64,000 nucleotides of DNA from CAYVQE01 sp964454005 (GTDB lineage Bacteria; Myxococcota; B64-G9). Both the position numbers and the translations under genes were made by a program. The stretch covers positions 1 to 64,000 of the forward strand of contig CAYVQE010000017.1 in the NCBI GenBank assembly GCA_964454005.1. The letters run 5' to 3'. The notes under the pieces were generated by a model that searched no databases, was not told the DNA's origin, and saw only the letters and a program-made list of their open reading frames with translations. Below are positions 58,995 through 64,000 of this stretch, piece after piece (position 1 is the first letter of the stretch; each line of letters starts with the position of its first letter).

Positions 58995-59116
58995 AGAGGC
59001 GAAGCCCGGCGGTGAGATTGGTGAGCACTGCCAATGCGCCGATCGGGCTGATGATGAAGCCGTCGTAGTTGCCGCTGCCGCCGGCGGTCACCACCGCGGG
59101 CGCCGCGCCCGCGGCC
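58995..59116 (-). pseudogene. Fragment of a second adenylate/guanylate cyclase gene
   Basis: These 122 bases align without gaps to 60109-60230 inside the cyclase gene. On the minus strand they encode GAAPAVVTAGGSGNYDGFII and ISPIGALAVLTNLTAGLRLWL, matching residues 112-153 of the intact protein (GAAPAVITAGGSGIYSGFIN and on). No other part of the gene is here. It is the remnant of a duplicated cyclase or of a related gene replaced by recombination. Confidence 0.8.
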
Positions 59117-59173
59117 CCTGGTACGAGAGGGCCTGATCCCCCGATCGACATCGTCTCGAGCCGGGCCCATGGC

Positions 59174-60562
59174 CTACTGCTGGTCTCGGTCCGCCGCCGC
59201 GGCGCCGGCCGCCCCCTGGGCCGGCGGGTCGACGACGGCGAACAGCTTGACCTTGGAGCTGCGGCCTCTGATGTCCACCTCGCCGACCTCGTCCAACTGC
59301 GGCAGCGGGTCATCGGTCGCGGCCTGCTCGGCCGCGCGCCGGCAAGCGTCCGAGACCAGGATGGGCGTGCCCATGGTCTTGGTCAGCGCCTCGATGCGGC
59401 TGGCGAGATTGACCGCATCGCCGATGGCGGTGAACTGCAAACGGGTGGCGCTGCCGATGTTGCCAACGATGGCGGGGCCGTAGTGCAGGCCGACGCCGCA
59501 CGCCAGCAGGGGGCGGCCGGCGGCCCGGCGCCCGCGGTTGTGCTCGGCCAGCGCTTCGTTCATCGCCACCGCGGCGCGGATGGCGTTGGCCGCGTCTTGC
59601 GGTCCATCCTGCGGCACGCCGAACAGGCCCATGATGGCATCACCGATGAACTTGTCCACGATGCCGCCGTTGAACGCGATCGGCTCCATCATGCATTCGA
59701 AGTAGGCATTCAACTCCGCGACCACCTGCTGCGGCGGCAGGTTTTCGGCATAGGCCGTAAAGCCGCGCAGATCGCAGAACAGCACCGCCACCATCCGGTT
59801 GGAGCCGCTGACACCCGGCTGGCTCTTCTCCATCTCCAACTCGGCGATGCGCGCGGGCAGATGGGCCTTCAGGTGACGGCCCAGAAAGACCGCGCGTACG
59901 CTGTGCAAAGCCCCCTCGAAGGTGAGCCGCTTGGCCCAGTAAGCGACCGCGAACGCCACCAGAGCCGCAACGGCGACCAGCAAGGCGGAGTCGAGCAAAA
60001 GCCGCCACGTCAACCACTTTTCCCCGTTGTTGACCGCAAAATCCCAAGCGGTGGCCCCGATCAGCTGGCCGTAACCCAAAACCACGCCGAAAGCGACCAC
60101 GGGCAGCGAGAGGCGAAGCCCGGCGACCAGGATGGTGAGCACCGGCAAGGCGCCGATCGGGTTGTTGATAAAGCCGCTGTAGATGCCGCTGCCACCGGCG
60201 GTTATCACCGCGGGCGCCGCGCCCGCGGCAGCGGTGAGGGCGTCGACGAACACCGATGCATAGAGTCGCCACCGCTGCGACCGGCTTTGCTCGAACGTCC
60301 ACAGCGTCCACACCGAAAACGCCAGCGCCAGCGCGAAGAGCCCGATGCGCAGCACGTGCAGGCTGGTGGGCCAGGGATCGAAGAAGCCCGGGATGACGAA
60401 CCAACAGATCGTCACGATCCGAACGACGGCTATCGTCCGCTCGAGCTTGACGACCACCCCCTGGAAGTACCCCTGCGTGGCCGCGTGCGCCTCCGGGCCG
60501 TAGGCGGCCAGCCGGGCGTTCACCGCGTTCGCGCCCTCGCGCTTTTCGACACCCGCGCTCAT
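59174..60562 (-). CDS. Membrane class III adenylate/guanylate cyclase
   Basis: 462 residues from the ATG at 60562 (GGGAGGCGC upstream); longer frames to 60682 lack a signal. Residues 40-210 hold about six membrane helices (VVRIVTICWFVIPGFF, IGLFALALAFSVWTL and others), a MASE-like sensor region. The cyclase domain (255-440) has metal aspartates Asp264 in LFCDLRGFT and Asp308 in FIGDAIMGLFG, substrate residue Lys304 in VDKFIGD, and YGPAIVGNIGS and AIGDAVNLASRIE. Predicted to make cAMP or cGMP in response to a membrane signal. A partial copy of its sensor region lies just beyond its 3' end. Confidence 0.92.
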   Translation of the reverse strand: MSAGVEKREGANAVNARLAAYGPEAHAATQGYFQGVVVKLERTIAVVRIVTICWFVIPGFFDPWPTSLHVLRIGLFALALAFSVWTLWTFEQSRSQRWRLYASVFVDALTAAAGAAPAVITAGGSGIYSGFINNPIGALPVLTILVAGLRLSLPVVAFGVVLGYGQLIGATAWDFAVNNGEKWLTWRLLLDSALLVAVAALVAFAVAYWAKRLTFEGALHSVRAVFLGRHLKAHLPARIAELEMEKSQPGVSGSNRMVAVLFCDLRGFTAYAENLPPQQVVAELNAYFECMMEPIAFNGGIVDKFIGDAIMGLFGVPQDGPQDAANAIRAAVAMNEALAEHNRGRRAAGRPLLACGVGLHYGPAIVGNIGSATRLQFTAIGDAVNLASRIEALTKTMGTPILVSDACRRAAEQAATDDPLPQLDEVGEVDIRGRSSKVKLFAVVDPPAQGAAGAAAADRDQQ

Positions 60563-60606
60563 GCGCCTCCCAGGGGTCCTCGTCGACGGTCGGTGGTCCG
60601 GCCATT

Positions 60607-60664
60607 CTACCCGCCGCGGCGCCGGGCGTACAGCTCTACCCGTCGCGACGCCGGGCGCACAGCC
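60607..60664. repeat. Imperfect 29-base tandem repeat
   Basis: Two adjacent units start with CTACCCG at 60607 and 60636 and share the CGCCGGGCG core; they differ at only a few positions. It lies in the cyclase promoter region. Confidence 0.6.
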
Positions 60665-60740
60665 GGCGGCGGTCAGCTGCACAGCCGGTCGAAGTCGGGG
60701 GCATCGCGGGAAGAGGGGGCTGGCCGGGCTGCGGATGGCG

Positions 60741-60771
60741 TTGAGTCAATTTACTCAACGTATTGAGTAAA
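60741..60771. promoter_or_regulatory. Operator-like palindrome, three TTGAGT half-sites
   Basis: TTTACTCAA (60750-60758) and TTGAGTAAA (60763-60771) are exact nine-base arms around CGTA. An extra TTGAGT at 60741-60746 pairs with the same ACTCAA. The symmetric, AT-rich form in a GC-rich genome suggests a binding site for a dimeric repressor. No regulator gene lies beside it. Confidence 0.6.
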
Positions 60772-60987
60772 ATCGAAGATTGCGTTTTTGTTCTTTTTAT
60801 TCGGCTCGTTGTGCGAACACATTTGCAGCCGTCACGGCTGCAGCGGTGCTGCGGGATCGGGCGGTGGCGCTGTGGCGCAAACGGCGAGTGGGGTGACAGG
60901 CGGGGGTGGCTGGGGGTAGAATCGGCGGATCTGGAAAACGGAATGGTGCAGCGGCAGCCGGCCGCTGCTGCGAGCGGGAGGACGCGC

Positions 60988-61701
60988 ATGGCCGATGATG
61001 GGTTCATGAGCCCGGCAGCCAGCCAGGGCGGACAGGACGAGCTGAGCGAGGAGGAGCAGCGGCTGCAGGCCTGGGCCGCCCACCAACTGGCCGCCGGCTC
61101 CGAGCTGCCGGATATCCAGCAGGAACTGGAGGAGCAGGGCCTGAGCCGCTCGCGGGCGGCCTACCTGGTCGACCGGACCCGGGCCAGCTTGCAGCAGGCG
61201 GCCGAGGCGGAGCAGATCACCGGCCGGGCGCTGATCCTGGGCGCGGTGGGCGGGCTGGCTGCCGCCGCGCTGGGCGCGGCCATCTGGGCCTGGCTGACCG
61301 TGGCCACCGACAGCGAGTTCGGCGCGCTGGCCTGGGGCATCGGCGGGCTGTGCGGCTTCGCCGTGATGCTGTTGGCCAAGCCGGCCCGCGGCCGGGCGCT
61401 GCAGGTGGTGGCGGTGCTGGCCTCGGTGCTGGGCATCGTGGGCGGCAAGTACGCCACCTTCTACATGCTGGCCAAGGAGTACGCCGCCCAGGAGGCCGGC
61501 GCCGAGGCGGCGGCCGAGATCCAGCTATTGTCGCCCGAGCTGATCAGCATGTTCTTCGGCTCCATCGCCGAGTGGTTCTCGGCTTTCGACCTGCTGTGGG
61601 TGGGCTTGGCCGTGTTCACCGCCTGGGGCATCCCCAAGTCGGGCGGACTGGGCAAACTGCTCAGGCCGGGCGGCGGTGCCCCGGCCGCGCCCGGGTCCTG
61701 A
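60988..61701 (+). CDS. Four-helix membrane protein of unknown function
   Basis: 237 residues from the ATG at 60988 with GGGAGGA upstream. A soluble acidic N terminus (EEEQRLQAWAAHQLAAGSELPDIQQELEEQGLSRSRAAYLVDRTR) has a helix-turn-helix-like pattern seen in membrane-associated small domains. Four hydrophobic segments follow (ALILGAVGGLAAAALGAAIW, AWGIGGLCGFAVMLLA, VVAVLASVLGIVGGKYATFY and DLLWVGLAVFTAWGI). Family not recognised. It converges on asnS with nine bases between stops. Confidence 0.75.
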   Translation: MADDGFMSPAASQGGQDELSEEEQRLQAWAAHQLAAGSELPDIQQELEEQGLSRSRAAYLVDRTRASLQQAAEAEQITGRALILGAVGGLAAAALGAAIWAWLTVATDSEFGALAWGIGGLCGFAVMLLAKPARGRALQVVAVLASVLGIVGGKYATFYMLAKEYAAQEAGAEAAAEIQLLSPELISMFFGSIAEWFSAFDLLWVGLAVFTAWGIPKSGGLGKLLRPGGGAPAAPGS

Positions 61702-61710
61702 GGCGGTGGC

Positions 61711-63117
<1,407 letters not shown>

Positions 63118-63237
63118 GGTCTCGCCTCCCGCCGGTCCGTCGACCGCACCCATCATAGAGACCGGGGCTTGATTTGCAAGCGCCGCCGGGCGCATCATGC
63201 CGGGCGGGAAGCAAACTTCGAACGGGAGGCGAACGCC

Positions 63238-64000
63238 GTGCTGGAACCGACCATCGCGACCGCGGATCTGGAAAAGTGGGCCGACATCCTGCTCGATCAC
63301 TCGCTGGGCGGCATCGGTGCAGACGATCGGGTGCTGCTCAAGGGCGAGCGCATCTGCTGGCCGCTGTTGGAAGTGCTGGAGCGCAAGATCATCGCCGCCG
63401 GTGGGCTGGCCGACGTGCTGTTGGTGCCGCCCAACAACGAGCGCGGCCGGGTGTGGTCGGCGGCCATGGGCCGCCACGGCGGCGCCGAGCAGATCGCGGC
63501 CGTGCCCGAGTGGCATCGGGCGCGCTACGAGAGCATGACCAAGTACATCGAGGTGCTGGGCGCCGAGGACCCGCAGGCCTACACCGGGCTGGAGCCCGAG
63601 CAGGCGGCCGCGCTGGCCGCGGCCGACCGGCCCTTCGCCAACATCCGGCTGGCCAAGCCCTGGGTGCTGACCCTCTACCCCACCCCGGGCTTCGCCCGCA
63701 TGGAGGGGCTCGAGCTGGAGGCCTACTGCGACTTCGTGGTGCGCGCCTCGACCACCGACCCGCGGCCGCTCAAGGCGGCCGAGGAGCGCATCGCGCCGCT
63801 GCTCGCGGCCGGCAGCCAGGTGTGCATCGACACGGTCGAGCCGGAAAGCGGCCGCGCGCTGCGGCTGACCATGGACATCGGCCCCAGCCGGCCGGTGCTG
63901 TCCTACGGCATCCGCAACTTTCCCGACGGCGAGGTGTTCACCTCGCCGGACGCCAACAGCCCCACCGGCGAGATATTCATCGATCTGCCGGTGCACTACT
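63238..64000 (+). CDS. M29-family aminopeptidase (3' partial)
   Basis: 254 residues to the window edge, starting at a GTG (63238) after GGGAGGCG. The N-terminal domain (LEKWADILLDHSLGGIGADDRVLLKGE, then PYRARY-type sequence WHRARYESMTKYIEVLGAED) and the later NFPDGEVFTSPDANSPTGEIFID match thermophilic-type M29 metalloaminopeptidases; the Glu in GEVFTSP is a metal ligand. The rest of the metal site lies beyond the window. Cytoplasmic peptide degradation is the usual role. Confidence 0.88.
   Translation, partial: MLEPTIATADLEKWADILLDHSLGGIGADDRVLLKGERICWPLLEVLERKIIAAGGLADVLLVPPNNERGRVWSAAMGRHGGAEQIAAVPEWHRARYESMTKYIEVLGAEDPQAYTGLEPEQAAALAAADRPFANIRLAKPWVLTLYPTPGFARMEGLELEAYCDFVVRASTTDPRPLKAAEERIAPLLAAGSQVCIDTVEPESGRALRLTMDIGPSRPVLSYGIRNFPDGEVFTSPDANSPTGEIFIDLPVHY

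Larger units (their letters stand above)
60563..60987. other. Intergenic region with operator-like palindrome
   Basis: Between the divergent cyclase and membrane-protein genes. It contains a 29-base tandem repeat (60607-60664), a TTGAGT/ACTCAA palindrome cluster (60741-60771) and an AT-rich stretch (60745-60830), unlike the flanks. No gene is supported; a frame from 60763 runs into the membrane-protein gene but lacks a start signal. Confidence 0.55.

Noticed and set aside
60763..60987. N-terminal extension of the membrane-protein gene to 60763
   Set aside because: It would start inside the operator-like palindrome and has no ribosome-binding site, while GGGAGGA precedes the ATG at 60988.
63118..63996. 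Extension of asnS upstream of 63117
   Set aside because: It is antisense to the M29 aminopeptidase gene and lacks any synthetase domain; a strong ribosome-binding site precedes 63117.

Overview
The window is a GC-rich (roughly 70 %) chromosomal segment of a Gram-negative bacterium. A TonB-ExbB-ExbD system, a family-9 (heptosyltransferase-type) glycosyltransferase, many lipobox lipoproteins and outer-membrane barrel-like proteins imply two membranes. MopE-like, Kazal-like and Dickkopf-like cysteine-rich lipoproteins, a eukaryotic-type Ser/Thr kinase, FHA proteins and several sigma-54-type activators point to Myxococcota, Bradymonadota or a related deltaproteobacterial lineage. That placement is inference; no rRNA or tRNA gene was seen.

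Layout. 1-2.0 kb: end of a tonB-exbB-exbD-exbD operon. 2.1-2.9 kb: MntA/HepT-type toxin-antitoxin pair whose HepT half looks decayed. 2.9-6.8 kb: 3D-domain lipoprotein facing the glycolytic operon gap-pgk-tpiA-secG, which has a recognisable promoter and an operator-like palindrome. 7-13 kb: minus-strand operon of a CNNM/CorC membrane protein, an orphan N6-adenine methyltransferase and a lipase-like lipoprotein. 13.1-14.6 kb: PocR-AAA+-Fis protein lacking GAFTGA. 14.7-24.2 kb: glycosyltransferase, FHA protein, chalcone-isomerase-like protein, a large acidic disordered protein, rhomboid protease, fused SpmA-SpmB, a class I amidotransferase, a PAS histidine kinase and a beta-propeller remnant. 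24.6-28.6 kb: cysteine-rich lipoprotein cluster. 28.8-35.8 kb: Ser/Thr kinase, TPR/barrel protein, FHA-sigma-54 activator and an SppA-type protease fused to a barrel-like domain, all co-directional. 36.3-41.2 kb: NtrC-type response regulator, aspartokinase and a short DNA polymerase I. 41.3-53.9 kb: a second cysteine-rich lipoprotein, a CehA/McbA-type PHP lipoprotein coupled to a lysine-2,3-aminomutase-family enzyme, slipin/NfeD/uracil-DNA glycosylase, a zinc phospholipase C-like protein and coaBC. 54.1-57.6 kb: a parallel beta-helix lipoprotein with foreign-looking codon use. 58-64 kb: DUF5674 pair, adenylate/guanylate cyclase with a partial duplicate beside it, asnS and a partial M29 aminopeptidase.

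Functional threads. Central metabolism and housekeeping (gap, pgk, tpiA, secG, lysC, coaBC, asnS, udg) are interleaved with envelope biology and signalling. The most coherent candidate for an undescribed system is 28.8-35.8 kb, where a kinase, an FHA-domain transcription activator that could read phosphothreonine and a membrane protease could form one relay. A second is the set of cysteine-rich lipoprotein genes, two of which have a recurring extragenic palindrome upstream.
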